Assembly: GCF_004210375.1 (NCBI RefSeq)
Contig: NW_027467782.1
Coordinates: 30,607,276 to 30,671,275, forward strand
Source: Tachypleus tridentatus
Taxonomy: Eukaryota; Arthropoda; Merostomata; Xiphosura; Limulidae
Length of the DNA stretch: 64,000 nucleotides
Reading direction: 5' to 3'
The notes below the pieces were generated by a model. The model made no database searches and was not told the origin of the DNA. It saw only the letters and a list, made by a program, of their open reading frames with translations. The translations under genes were made by a program, and so were the position numbers. How positions within the stretch are numbered: position 1 is the stretch's first letter; every line of letters begins with the position of its first letter. Shown here in pieces: positions 33,313 to 45,204 of the stretch.

Positions 33313-33558
33313 TAATCGGCTCGTAATCCGAGGGTCGAGGGTTCGCGCCCGTGTCGCGCTAAACATGCTCGCCCTCCCAGCCGTGGGGGTGTATAATGTG
33401 ACGGTCAATCCCACTATTCGTTGGTAAAAGAGTAACCCAAGAGTTGGCGGTGGGTGGTGATGACTAGCTGCCTTCCCTCTAGTCTTACACTGCTAAATTA
33501 GGGACGGCTAGCACAGATAGCTCTCGAGTAGCTTTGTGCGAAATTCCAAAAAAAAAAA
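33313..33558 (+). mobile_element. SINE A, 5' truncated, abutting the satellite
   Basis: Begins inside the tRNA-like head (CGGCTCGTAATCCGAGGGTC), directly at the last satellite unit. It then follows the A-type body and tail (GGGACGGCTAGCACAGATAG) to an A-run. The head is cut at the array junction. Confidence 0.88.
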
Positions 33559-34069
33559 TTTCTACTTGCTACCATTATCTCGACGCATTTCGTGAAAAGA
33601 ATATGAATTTTTAATTCATTAATATTTTAAGTGATTCTGAATACCAATGTTTTCTTCTTATAATCCATAGATGTTCCGGTGAAGTCCATATTGGCTTTTT
33701 TTAAAGAAATATATCCAACAACTTTTTTCTGAATCATCACTTCACTGTTTATACGGTCCAAAGCACACAAGAAATAATATATATATGTAAGTGTTGAAAT
33801 TACACCCACTAACTGTTGCTTTAATTTTCTGAGCATTTAACACCAGAGAATGAGTCGTTTTATCCTACATTTCTGGTGTAACAGACAAAAATAGGAAATA
33901 TTAAATAAATTGAAATATATAGGTCTCATCTGTTGTGAATAATATACATAAGAAACTTGGTAATTTGATGTTTAAAGGACACCACATAAGATCTCACGGT
34001 AAACTTTCCACTAAAGCAGACTGTTTGCTCATCAGAGGTAATTTATCTTTACTTGTGTGTATTGTGTGT
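33559..34069. other. No supported feature
   Basis: AT-rich flank; nothing recognised. Confidence 0.5.
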
Positions 34070-34148
34070 GTTTTCTTATAGCAAAGCCACATGGGGCTAT
34101 CTGCTGAGCACACCGAGTGGAATCGAACTCCTGATTTTAGCGTTGTTA
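34070..34148 (-). mobile_element. SINE B, truncated
   Basis: On the + strand: GTTTTCTTATAGCAAAGCCA, GGGGCTATCTGCTGAGCAC, GAATCGAACTCCTGATTTTA. It ends after GCGTTGTT, so the tRNA-like head is partly missing. Confidence 0.75.
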
Positions 34149-34820
34149 ACTTTACTTATTTTGACAAATATTCTAGATTACGATAAATTTTTCTCAAAGT
34201 CTTTTCTGAGTGGTCAGTCAGTGATGAGAGGATAAGAAAAGTTGTAAGTTTTCAAATATTCAAATGATGTTTCCCTTTACCCGTGATTTATATAATATAA
34301 TCATTAAAACGAAATATAAACCATACTAAAATACACGCTAGTTCACGCCAAATCACGTTGTTTCAACTTTAAATGAAGTGAATAAGCCTTATGTTTGTGT
34401 CACGATTTTCTTTGAAGATCCTTCTAACGTATATCTTCCTTGATGATCCTGGTGTCAGAGACTATTAGGGCTCAGATATATTCACATCTAATTAAGAGAT
34501 GCTGACCAAAAGGAATGAAATCAGTCTTCACCTATCTACTCTAAATCAAATAAAAGGATTGATTCCACTCTAAAATTACTCCCATAGCTGAAGATACAAA
34601 TCGTGTTCAGCGACATATCGTAGCTCGAACCTACGATTTCTAATATGTACAAAATATACATTTTAAAAAAAAATTAGAATTAATTAATATGAATCGCTTG
34701 TCTAAGATATTCTAATGTAGGTTCTTTAAAGTGTTTATTGCTCTTTAAACAATGGTTTATACAAAACACTTGGGAAAAAACTTTCGAAGAATCTTTTATT
34801 CGGAAATTTATCAGTAATCT
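34149..34820. other. No supported feature
   Basis: AT-rich sequence with no recognised exon or repeat. Confidence 0.5.
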
Positions 34821-34930
34821 TCAGCTGGGACAGCAGAAAGTCTTCGGATTTACAACACTAAAATAAGGGTTTCGATTCTCCTCGATAGACACAGGAGATA
34901 GTACAATGTGGCTTTGCAACAAGAGAAATG
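34821..34930 (+). mobile_element. SINE B, sense orientation, degenerate
   Basis: Reads GGATTTACAACACTAAAATA, GGGTTTCGATTCTCCTCGA (box B), then ATGTGGCTTTGCAACAAGAG. This is the sense version of the elements at 15212 and 25182. Confidence 0.6.
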
Positions 34931-35238
34931 CGTGTGTATTTTAAAAATAATTTTTTTTTGAGCTACAGATACAAAAAAGACTTTACCTCTACATGGAATG
35001 AGGAATAGCAGAATTACGAAACTGTTTTTATTCAGATTACATAAATTTTTCATTATTTTATTTCTTCTTTAAACGTTTATTCAATTAGTAATTTTAACAT
35101 CAATATCAATTTTTAACATAGAGCTGTGAACTTCAAGGAAGCAGTCATGGAGATTGTACTGTTCTCAAATGACATCAGCAAAAACTATTAATTCTAATAA
35201 TAATAGTACACGTAAATTTGAAACTGGTAACTATAAAG

Positions 35239-35244
35239 TTTAAT
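35239..35244 (-). terminator. Possible polyadenylation signal for the 35269-36021 ORF
   Basis: On the minus strand ATTAAA occurs about 25 bp after the TAG stop codon, a usable distance for a compact 3' end. Confidence 0.4.
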
Positions 35245-35268
35245 TTAAATTAAAAAAACTTATGTTTT

Positions 35269-36021
35269 CTAAAATTTTAATCTCTTAAAAATACGGTGAA
35301 CTGCATTTTTAATTTTAGTCGTGTTTGGCCTTGGTTGTTCTTCCCAAATGATGCGTTGTCTGTAAAGTAACCATTGGGTTGTGAGATTTTCAGTTGATCT
35401 ATTGCGCCACTCAGAAGAACACGTGATGGTGTATCCTAGTCTTGACACAGAATGAAACAGAATGCAATTATAAAATGCCTTTACAAACTTGTAATACTTT
35501 TTAAAACACATGGACACCTTCCATCCAAGATTTATAAATTGTTTGTCAGCCTTTGGTTTCACTTTTGGTAAAATTTCCATCAAACTTTTCTTCGAGCCGT
35601 GAATCGTCATAAAGTATCCACGATCAGTAAATTCCGTTTGAAAGACTAAAGTTTCATCAATGCAGCTGATGAAATCATCCTCACGCTCTTTTTGAAATTG
35701 AAGAAGAGTGAGATTTTGTGAAACAAGAACTTCTGCCAGTTCAGTTTCATAGTATTTAATTCCTTGTAGGAATGTGTTAATATTCCCATCATCTCCAGGA
35801 ACAATGAAATGTTTTGTCTTTATATAATGAATAAAGAAAGGGAATATGGTCCCACCTCCTTGAAACTGATATTTCTTATCTTTAGGCAGATGCCAAGGTC
35901 GTTTTCGTACTGGAGTGGTAAGGCACCTGTCTACTTCACACTTGGAGAGCTTTTCAACTGGAATCCTGTGTCTGATTCCATTGATACTCAAATGTATTGG
36001 TTTTATTCCTTCAGGAAACAT
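35269..36021 (-). CDS. Intact intronless 250-aa ORF, function unknown
   Basis: This is the longest uninterrupted host-like reading frame in the window. It starts MFPEGIKPIHLSINGIRHRI with GCC before the ATG, and a TGA lies in frame four codons upstream, so the ATG is a credible start. The protein is basic, with a cluster VRKRPWHLPKDKKYQF near residues 38-53. It has no evident signal peptide or zinc finger. Tryptophan- and lysine-rich segments follow (GWKVSMCFKKYYKFVK; WLLYRQRIIWEEQPRP), and it ends IKNAVHRIFKRLKF. It has no SINE or LINE content and no frameshift, although everything around it is decayed. I do not recognise the family. It could be a single-exon gene, one large exon, a retrocopy, or a domesticated mobile or viral ORF. 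Confidence 0.6.
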   Translation of the reverse strand: MFPEGIKPIHLSINGIRHRIPVEKLSKCEVDRCLTTPVRKRPWHLPKDKKYQFQGGGTIFPFFIHYIKTKHFIVPGDDGNINTFLQGIKYYETELAEVLVSQNLTLLQFQKEREDDFISCIDETLVFQTEFTDRGYFMTIHGSKKSLMEILPKVKPKADKQFINLGWKVSMCFKKYYKFVKAFYNCILFHSVSRLGYTITCSSEWRNRSTENLTTQWLLYRQRIIWEEQPRPNTTKIKNAVHRIFKRLKF

Positions 36022-36334
36022 GGCAAAATATCAAGCTATAGCAACTTATTTCACTTGAGATTCTTATTTCCCAGATTCCTATTATTTTATTTGCTAACGT
36101 TCACTGACTTGTCATGTAGTAACTATATTTCGTAAATGTGTTCGTCTTTCCGTATCTAAGCATTACTTTTTAATTATTGTTACGTAATGCATTGTTTTAT
36201 CAATAAACGACAACAGCCAATAATACTTAAACATTTACAAATATTATTGTCGAGTGAAATAATAACTATCATTGAATAGATTTTCCTTCTATGTTTCCTC
36301 ATTTCTTCACCAATCAACACAAAACTTGACACTG

Positions 36335-36400
36335 AGGGAAGGCAAGCGCAAATAGTCCTCACGTAGATTTGCACGAAATAAAGAAATTAAATAAAATGTA
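36335..36400 (+). mobile_element. SINE A tail fragment
   Basis: GGCAAGCGCAAATAGTCCTC, then ACGTAGATTTGCACGAAATA and an A-rich end: only the last 60 bp or so of an A-type SINE. Confidence 0.6.
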
Positions 36401-36413
36401 GCCTATCATTTCA

Positions 36414-36684
36414 AACGGCCCGGCTAAAGCGTTCGACTCGTAATTCGAGAGTCGTGGGTTTGAATCCTCGTCACACCAAACATGCTCGTCCTATCAGCCC
36501 TGGAGCGTTATACTGTTCTTATCAATCCCACTATTCGTTTGTAAAAAAGTTGGCGATGGGTGGTGATGACTAGCTGCCTTCCTTCTGGTGTTACACTGTT
36601 AAATTAGGGACGGCTAGCGCAAATACCTTTAGTGTAGCTTTGTGCGAAATTCAGAAACAAAACAAAAAGTATCAAAAATAACAA
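36414..36684 (+). mobile_element. SINE A, full length
   Basis: The head CGGCTAAAGCGTTCGACTCG and box B GTGGGTTTGAATCCTCG are followed by ACATGCTCGTCCTATCAGCC and tail GGACGGCTAGCGCAAATACC. A possible 9-bp duplication, ATCATTTCA, lies at 36405-36413 and 36685-36693. Confidence 0.88.
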
Positions 36685-37449
36685 ATCATTTCACATATAC
36701 TGGCGGCTATGCGTAGGAACTTATTTGATAAGCTTTTCATGAAAACTTCTGAAACAAACCAAACTTTGAAAGTAACCTTGTCAGAAAAAATGTGCAATTT
36801 TATGTGTATGTACGTGCACTTATCACAGTTTGAGAATGATAAAAATCTATTTTAAACTATTATTAATTGTTTTCAAATCCGTTAAATTTACAAATAGGTT
36901 TATTCAAAAGAAACACATTTATTAATTTTGTTTGTACTTCTTTAAAATGTGATCTATGTAGAGTCGTCACAAACGCAACTTGACTGTGATTGGCGAAACC
37001 AATTCAAAGGTGAAAGTTGTGAATATATGGCGGCGTGCTTGAGTTAGGATATAATTTGAGAGTGTCGTCATTGAAGTTTGTAGTTAGCGTTAATAATTTG
37101 ATTCCTGTTAATTAAATTTTTATGTATCACTACAATAATATATTATTAATCTGCGCTTACTAGAATATCTTCATCGTGCGGACATATTTGATACCTAAAC
37201 TTTGAAGAAAAATTAGATTATGACACAGAATCCGAGTCACACTGAATGAAATTGGATGTCTAATTCGATTTCGAGCCAAATTTAGCTATTTGGAAACTGA
37301 AGTGACACACCAACTTGTAATGTATATGTAGGCCTCTTGTATCCAGACTTAGATTTAATTATGATTTTAAGTACATATTTTAAGGTATTAGTAATAAAGC
37401 GCGAAGGAAGTTGTAACAATGTGATAAAAAACAAAGTAACAACTAAGAG
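36685..37449. other. No supported feature
   Basis: AT-rich sequence; nothing recognised. Confidence 0.5.
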
Positions 37450-37726
37450 TTTGTTTGTTTATTTTGAATTTTGCGCTAAGCTACTGAGGTCTATGCGCTC
37501 ATCGCCCCTACTTTAGCAGTGTGAGACAAGAGAGAAGGCAACTCTTTATCACCACCCTCCGCCAACTCTTGGGCTTTATTTTACCAACAAATAGTGAGAT
37601 TGATCGTCACTTTATAACTCCCCACGGCTGAAAGGGCAAGCATGTTTGGTGCGACAGGGATTCGAAACCACGCCCCGCAGATTTCGAGTCAAACGCTCAA
37701 CCACCTGGCCATGCCAGGCCACGAAG
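37450..37726 (-). mobile_element. SINE A, full length, antisense
   Basis: On the + strand it begins TTTGTTTGTTTATTTTGAAT and passes CGCCAACTCTTGGGC and GCATGTTTGGTGCGACAGGG. It ends with the reversed head ACCACCTGGCCATGCC. Confidence 0.88.
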
Positions 37727-38639
37727 TTAGAGTAAGACTGAAGTTAGAAGAAGAGTATGGTGAAAAGTATACATCATTTGATTAGAATAACCATAATAAT
37801 TTCTTTTAAGTTTATTTTGGGATATTTAATATTTATATGTATCAAAAGCTAGTTTGTATACTTCTAGGGAACTGTATAGGCCTAAATGGAGAAACCTTGA
37901 TAGTTATGCAAGTTATACCTTTTCTTACATTAATGATGCATTTGTAAAGGCAGAAATGGAATATCAGTAATCACAGTGAGAAGTGTGTATTAATTTGTTA
38001 TAACTCAAAACAAATTAAATAAAAAAAATTCTGCATTGACTGAAAATTTCCCAGGGTACAAGCTACAGTGTGGGATCACAATATGTACCCTAGGGTTTTG
38101 AGGTGACTGAAGAAATAGGACCCACACTGCAGTGGGGATACACTGTCTATCAGTCTTAACCTCCATTCACCAGTCTCATATAAGAAATAGAGTAGCAACA
38201 CATACAGAATTAGAATTAGAAGGTAGGACAGTGAGACGTGGGTGCTCAAGCCCACAACTTCCTACATGTGAAAATGATGTTGGACATATTTTTCCTCATA
38301 AAAACTACACACATGATTTATAAAATACAATGCAACAACTGCATTTATTTGAAAAGAACTGTTATTTTGGATCAATTGAATGAAATAACAGCTGGAAATA
38401 TCGGATAATTTACGAAAGAAATGAAAGTGAAAGTAATTATAAATAAAGATAAAGGTTTGGCAAGTCAACCGGTATATGAATGACATGTTTTTCTGAAAGT
38501 TCAGTGTATTAACTAAGTACTCGCATGATCAGTGGCTTTTTACATATTTATGGTTTCCATGTAGAGTACCTGGTTTGAGACTATGTAAACTTTCCAAAAA
38601 ACATTGATCACTTGAGTACCTCAATTAAACTGTACGCTT
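37727..38639. other. No supported gene
   Basis: Short open frames only; no splice or domain support. Confidence 0.45.
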
Positions 38640-38705
38640 GTTAATTATGGAGTACCTGAGGGTCAGTGCTTGGGCTTTTGTTCTTTCATATTTACATTAA
38701 TCATA
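38640..38705 (+). pseudogene. Possible LINE reverse-transcriptase scrap
   Basis: Translates YGVPEGQCLGFCSFIFTLI, which resembles the G-V-P-Q-G-S-x-LGP-x-LF block of LINE reverse transcriptases. Too short to classify. Confidence 0.3.
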
Positions 38706-38794
38706 TTGCTAGAGGCATGTCATGAGAGTTTACTGAGTTATATTTAAAATTTAATAAAGTTACTTTTATTATCATGGTAAGTAAACTTGGCAAC

Positions 38795-38926
38795 AAAACT
38801 TAGCTTGTAATACAAATTTGGAAATTATATAGTTTTATAGGACAACATTTAAAAATGTCATCAATTTTCCATTGTTTCCGAATTGTGATATTTGCATTTT
38901 AAGTATTTCCTCTTCTCTTATTTATT
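38795..38926 (+). repeat. Dispersed repeat, copy 2, left half
   Basis: Alignable to 5225-5370 (AAACTTAGCTTGTAATAC, GGACAACATTTAAAAATG, TTTTAAGTATTTCC). It continues at 45275 after the LINE, and the LINE's target duplication is the last part of this half. Confidence 0.45.
38916..38926 (+). repeat. LINE target-site duplication, left copy
   Basis: TCTTATTTATT, repeated exactly at 45273-45283, immediately beyond the AATC-repeat tail of the LINE. Confidence 0.85.
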
Positions 38927-38928
38927 AT

Positions 38929-39521
38929 CCCCTCGGTGTGGATTCCTGTACGTGGTGAGGGGACCTCCCAGGGAAGGTTCTGTTCTATCTGGTTACCTTC
39001 TCTGGGATCTAAACATCCACCCACGTGTTTGCCGTGCGTGGCGACCCGTGAAGGGGAGGAGAAGATCCTGGTGGTTGAGGGGTCCAACCCTAACACACCA
39101 CTTTGGCCTCGAATTCCTGTAGACGGGCGGCCTTTGGGTGGCCCCCCTTGGGTCAATCGGCTGGTCCACTTGGGCTAGAGTCAACCAAGTACCAGTGTTG
39201 GAAGTTCTCAACGGGTGTTGTGGACATTGTGCCTGATGCTGGTGTTTGGGTATAGTGCTCACGAAACCCTGGCGTTGCTGCATTGTCCTTGCGTGACTTT
39301 GTAGTGCGTCCCCTTGTAGGGCTCCATGGTGGGTGGGGTCAGTGGGTACCGAAATTTTTCCTTTTCCTATGGATCCTCAAAAAATTTAAATAAAATTGTA
39401 AAAAAACAGTCAATGGGTAGCGACCACGTCTTGAATACTCAGAACAGCAATCTTCAACATCAGTAACACATGTACCACATTTTCTTATATTACATTCTCT
39501 TTCGGAAAACCTTTAGGGCAA
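38929..39521 (+). promoter_or_regulatory. LINE 5' UTR / probable internal promoter
   Basis: About 590 bp, more GC-rich than its surroundings and conserved in order with 16248-16712. Such LINEs transcribe from an internal promoter here. No specific motif was identified. Confidence 0.5.
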
Positions 39522-40493
39522 ATGTCCCCTTTTTTTATTCAAAAGGGACTAGAGGGACTTGCTGGCTCTCCAAAATCAGTAAAGAAACTTCGATCTGGTG
39601 ACATATTAGTTGAAACATCCACATCCCAACACAGTGAACTCCTGTTGAAATCAAAGGCAATTGGGGATATACCTATTGAGGTTACACCCCATGCTGCCTT
39701 GAATTCTTCACGAGGAGTTATTGTTGAAAGGGATTTGAAGAACGTTCCCAGTCAGAGATTCTCGCTGGTCTCTCCACTCAAGGAGTTTCTGCAGTGAGGC
39801 GCATCTCCACTCGCAAAGATGGAATTACACTGCCAACAAATACCCTCGTTTTAACATTTACTTCACCACGTGCACCTGCCACTATCAAGGCAGGTTATCT
39901 CATTTGCAGGGTTCGGCCATACATACCAAACCCTCTTCGATGTTTCCAATGTCAGAGATTCGCCACTCAAAGACATCTTGTCGTGGTTCCCTGACATGTG
40001 CTCGTTGTGGAGGCAAGGACCACGATGCCTATGACTGTGACATGAACCCACATTGCGTAAACTGCAATGGTTCTCACCCCTCATACTTTCATTCTTGCCC
40101 AAAATGGTTGGAGGAAAAGAGGTGCAGCGTTTGAAAACGACACATAACATTAGTTATCCTGAGGCTCGGAAATTGCTGTCCACAACTCCATCTCGGACAT
40201 ATGCTGCTGCACTTCATTCCACAACTACAGTGGGAGTGCAGACAGATCTCTCTGTGCCTCCAAAAGAATCGTTTTCAAAACAAATGAAAAGCCTTTTGAC
40301 CTCCGTGGTTAAAAGGTTGATGAATCAACTACCACACCTATCTCTGTCCCTCCCATACCTTCCAACACACCTCAAGATCCACGTCCTTCAGTTTCAAATA
40401 CAGGCATTTCTTCTGATACATCTTTTCTCCCACCACAAGAGACAACACAATTATTCGTTCGCGTCCTCAGTCACTAGATTCCCCTTCCAATAA
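39522..40493 (+). pseudogene. LINE ORF1, gag-like nucleic-acid-binding protein, frameshifted
   Basis: Segments in successive frames read KSVKKLRSGDILVETSTSQH (an RRM-like N-terminal part), then AIGDIPIEVTPHAALNSS and RAPATIKAGYLICRVRPYIP. Three zinc knuckles follow: CFQCQRF (broken by a shift near 39960), CARCGGKDHDAYDC and CVNCNGSHPSYFHSC. The tail continues TYAAALHSTTTVGVQTDLS. ORF1 proteins of this kind coat the LINE RNA. Frame changes near 39770, 39960 and 40123 prevent one continuous product. Confidence 0.85.
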
Positions 40494-40627
40494 CAAAAAC
40501 CTGCCCACCCGACACAGAGCAGGATCCATGGAGGTTGATAGACCTCCTCCAACTAAAGACAGTAAAGAAAAAAGACGTGGTCGTAAACCGAAGGGTTCTC
40601 CAGCCACTTCACCTACCCGTTCTTAAA

Positions 40628-43600
40628 ATGGCCACCTTGATACAATGGAACTGTCGAGGTTTACGTTCTAATCTGGATGATATCAAAACGCTGATTGCTT
40701 CCTACCATCCTGTTTGTCTTTCTTTACAAGAAACATTTCTCAAAACTGCTGATACTGTCTCCATTCGGCAGTTTTCTCTGTACAGAAATGACAGGTTGTG
40801 TGATGGTCGAGTACATGGAGGGGTGGCACTGTTGGTTGATCAACACGTGCCCACCCTGTCTTTGTCACTCAACACACCCTTGGAGGCTGTAGCCATCCGT
40901 ATTTCCTTGGGTCATACCATCACTGTTTGTTCTCTGTACCTGTCCCCTGGAAAGACTTATGATCAATCAGATCTGGATGCTCTCGTTGAACAATTGCCAT
41001 CTCCGTTTCTAATCCTAGGGATTTTAATGGACATCATCCCCTCTGGGAAGTGCTATTATTGATGGGAGGGGCCGATCTGTAGAGCGGATGCTCTCTGATC
41101 ACAATCTTTCTCTTTTCAATACTGGTTCTTCCACTTACTTTCATGCACCTAGTCAGTCCTTTACCGCTATTGATCTCTCAGTTTGCTCCCCTTCATTATT
41201 TTCCCATTTTTCATGGAGGGTTGACAGTAATCCACTAGGCAGTGATCATTTTCCAATCCTTATAAGAGAGACTGGCCGTGGTCGATGCCACCCTACCCGC
41301 GTGCCCGGTGGAAGCTGGATCAGGCAGACTGGTCCACTTTCACTGCTCTCGCAGAACTTGATCCTGCCATCGTAAATCAGCCATCAATAGACTACTGTGT
41401 AGCAGCGGTAACTGACTGTATTACACATGCAGCTGCTCAGTGTATTCCTAAAACCTCGACACGTTTTCCACGATATCCTCGTCCGTGGTGGAATCCTGCT
41501 TGCCACTTAGCACGGAAGGCTCAAAAGCGGGCCTGGGATACTTTTCGTAGATATCCCACACTTTCAAACCGGGTTGCTTTCCAACGGGCCCGTGCACATG
41601 CTAGGTGGGTAAGACGTCACAGCCAGAAGGAATCTTGGATTAAGTTCACAACCAGTATATCTTCTACCACCAGTTCCAAGATCATATGGGACAGGATTCG
41701 AAAGGTTAATGGACACTACAATTCTATCCCCTCTCGATCTTACTCTCTGATGGTCAGGAGGTGACTGATGTTCGGAACATCGCTAACACTCTAGGTGAAA
41801 GCTTTTGCCGGGTATCTAGCACTTCTGCTTGTTCCTCCACCTTCCTGGCCATCAAGACTCGGGCGGAGCGATCACCTCTTTCCTTTCGAACTAACTGTTT
41901 CTTTGACTATAATCGTCCTTTTACCCTGGTGGAACTAAAAATGGCCCTTCATCGGTCTGCCAGTACGTCTGTTGGACCTGATGATATTCATTATGACATG
42001 CTGCACCATTTATCTCCTGCTTCTCTTAATGTCCTTCTGATTGTTTTCAACCGGATCTGGCAGAAGAATGTTTTTCCTGATGCTTGGCGCCAGGCTATTA
42101 TTTTACCTTTCTCTAAGCCAGGGAAAGATCCCAAGATTCCTTCAAACTACCGTCCAATTGCTTTGACAAGCTGTTTCTGTAAGACATTAGAAAGGATGGT
42201 TAATGCTCGTCTTGTTTGGTTCCTTGAATCAAACAACCTCCTCTCGCCCACCCAGTGTGGGTTCCGTCGACAGCACTCCACCACAGACCACCTAATTCGT
42301 CTTGAAACATCTATCAGAGAAGCCTTTCTCAACCGCCAACATCTTGTATCAATATTCTTTGACATAGAGAAGGCTTACGACACAACATGGAGGTATGGCG
42401 TTTTGCGAGACCTCCATACATATGGGTTACGTGGCCATCTACCCATGTTTATTAAAAATTTTTTAATGGACAGGAGATTCCAGGTTCGTGTGGGTTCGAC
42501 ACTTTCCGTTCTTTTGTACAGGAACTTGGAGTCCCTCAAGGATGTGTATTGAGTGTTACACTCTTCAGTATAAAGATAAATGCCATCACTGAACAACTCC
42601 CTCTCACTGTTGCGAATGGGCTGTATGTCGATGACTTTCACATCTCATGTCAGTCGTCAAACATGAGATATATTGAGCGGCAACTACAAACCGCCCTCAA
42701 TTGTGTAATGGAAGTGGACTATGGCGAACGGCTTTAATTTCTCTCTCTCAAAACTGTGTGCATGCACTTTTGCCGTCGACGGGTATTCACCCTGATCCTG
42801 AACTTCATATCGGTGGAGTTTTGCTGCCAGTTGTCCCGGAGACCAAGTTCTTGGGGCTTATCTTTGATCGTAAACTGACCTTTATACCACACTTAAAGCA
42901 GCTTCGGGTCAAATGCACAAGAGCACTGAACATCCTCCGTGTTCTCTCTTCTACCAGTTGGGGGCAGATCGCTGTTCAATGTTAAAGGTATATCGTGCTC
43001 TTATTAGATCGAAACTCGATTATGGATCAATGGTCTATGGCTCTGCCAGACCCTCAGCCTTAAAGATGCTGGACCCCGTTCATCACCAAGGACTTCGACT
43101 CTGCACTGGGGCTTTCCGTACCTCTCCAGTTCAAAGTATATACATTGAATCTCATGAACCTTCTCTACACCTTCGCCATTTGCAACTATCTTTACAATAT
43201 ACTTCGAAACTTCATTCCTTACCAAAGCATCCCACCTGGAAATGTGTTTTCCTTCCTCGGTGGGCAGTACTTTTTCAGAACAGACGATCTGTCATTGCTC
43301 CGTTTGGCCTTCGCATCCGGAAGCAATTGGATGAATTGGGTCTGTCCTTGGATAACATTGCATGTTCCACAGGTCGGCCCATCCCACCATGGCTTATTAC
43401 AGCCCCCAAATGTGACCTTTCTTTCAGTCACCTAAAAAGGCAGATACTCCAGATTGGAAGTACCGTCTTTTATTCAATGAATATCTTTCAAACAATCATT
43501 CAGTTCCTATTTATACAGATGGTTCCAAATCAGGTAATTCAGTGGGCTCTGCTATGGTTTGCTATGGATCAGTAGTTGCACGCAGAATCCCTTCTACAGC

Positions 43601-44363
43601 TTCTGTGTTCACTGCTGAACTGTATCCCATATCTCTTGCCCTGGATCATATTGCAGCTGAGCAGTACTCCAACTGCACTATTTATACTGATTCGCTTAGT
43701 TCTATACTTGCCTTGGAATCGCTACACGTTGGCTCACATCCTATTCTCGCTGATATTCGTAACCGACTGGCCCGTTTCTCATTAGCAGCTACTTCAATCC
43801 AGTTTTCTGGATACCAGGCCATGTTGGTATTCGCGGGAACGAGCTTGCAGACATGGCAGCTAAATATGTCTGCTTCAGCACCATCACTCCTATGCCTATT
43901 CCGTACATGGACTATGGTGTTATCTTCAAGGGTCGGCTCCGTGCCAGCTGGCAGTCCACTTGGAGTGAGCAACGTGACAACAAACTTTTCAAATCAAACC
44001 CAAAATTGGACTTTGGCCATCTAGCTTCCGTAAAGTTCGGAAGGAGGAAGTTGTTCTCACTAGGCTACGCATTGGTCACAGTTTTTAACTCATCATTTTC
44101 TTTTATCTGGAACTGATGCACCAATGTGTAATTTGTGTAACACTCAAATCACTATCAGCCACATTTTACTTTCTTGCCATCGTTACAATTCTCAACGACG
44201 GCAATATTTTAAACATATTTTTTCCCAGGGTCAATCTGTAACATTGGACAGAGTTATTGGTGATGGTGACTCTGTCCACCTTGATAATGTTTTTAATTTT
44301 TTAATGGCCATTAACCTTTTAATCTCATTTAAGTGTTGCATGTTTATTCATTACACCTTTTAA
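40628..44363 (+). pseudogene. LINE ORF2: endonuclease, reverse transcriptase, RNase H, CCHC finger; frameshifted
   Basis: The endonuclease begins MATLIQWNCRGLRSNLDDIK, has the catalytic-type LSLQETFL, a shifted DFNGHHPLW near 41025, and SDHFPI near 41248. The linker has PWWNPACHLARKAQKRAW. The reverse transcriptase (about 41880-42760) has SNYRPIALTSCFCKTLERMV, CGFRRQHSTTDHLIRLE, FFDIEKAYDTTWRYG and the active site YVDDF at 42623-42637. After it come FLGLIFDRKLTFIPHLK and YRALIRSKLDYGSMVYGSA. RNase H (about 43515-43850) has SVFTAELYPISLALDHIAAE and IYTDSLSSILALES, then a shifted GHVGI-type end. A finger, CNLCNTQITISHILLSC, closes it at 44124. All active-site blocks survive, but frames change near 41020, 41285, 41760, 42500-42550, 42700, 42913, 43500, 43810 and 44100. 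Confidence 0.92.
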
Positions 44364-44399
44364 TTGTGGTTCCTTTTTTACAGTTTTAATCTTTCTCCT

Positions 44400-45060
44400 T
44401 CAATTTGACATTGGACAATGGCCAGAACATTAAATAACTCGACACCAGGACTGGAAAGGCCAACTTCAGGTGACTAACGCTCCTGTTTGAACTATCCGTT
44501 TGAACTACTCGTTAGTCATCCTGGCGAGTTGTTATTATACTTTTACTGCATATCATTTCACACTTTTACTAATTAACTTTTAGTACTGGCCATATTGACT
44601 CATAACCCGGAACCAGGACTGGAAAGACCAACTTCAGGTGACTGACGGTGGTTTTATACTTACCTGTTAGTCTTCCTGGCGGGTTACGATCATTACCATT
44701 CTGCTACAGGTAGTTCTTTACAACCTTGTTGACTGGATGTCAACATTGGTTTTTACGCCATTTTCTGTCTTAATTGCCGTTTTGCTTCTATCTTCAATTA
44801 CTTCTACAAATTTTACTCCATTTACTTGACTTTATCCTTTTACTGGACATTTGGCTACTCATTATTACGATTTTGCGGAGTGTCTTTTAAAACTTTTACT
44901 TTCTTTTACATTTTGATAATAGCTGCTATGACACATAACCCAGAACCAGGACTGGAAAGGCCAACTTCAGGTGATTGACGGTGGTTCTTGAACTTACCTG
45001 TTAATCTTCCTGGCGGGTTATGATCATTACCTTTTTGCTAGAGTAAATACCTTACAACTT
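44400..45060 (+). repeat. Three repeated blocks in the LINE 3' UTR
   Basis: AGGACTGGAAAGGCCAACTT occurs at 44447, with close variants at 44615 and 44948. Each is followed by CAGGTGA, then a TTAGTC/TTAATC and CCTGGCGGGTT-type block. Spacings are 168 and 333 bp, close to one and two units, so one block may have been lost or diverged. Confidence 0.8.
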
Positions 45061-45204
45061 CTTATACTCTACCTTTTATCTTAACATTGTAGACTAGGTG
45101 TCAACATTGGTTTTATACTTTTTTGTTTTACCTTCAGTTCCATTTATGTCTATTACTACATTTATTTATTTATTTATTTTTTTTTTTTACATTTTTACCG
45201 AATG

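Noticed and set aside
38899..39283. Minus-strand frames of 85-96 aa over the LINE 5' end
   Set aside because: They are antisense shadows of the GC-rich 5' UTR.
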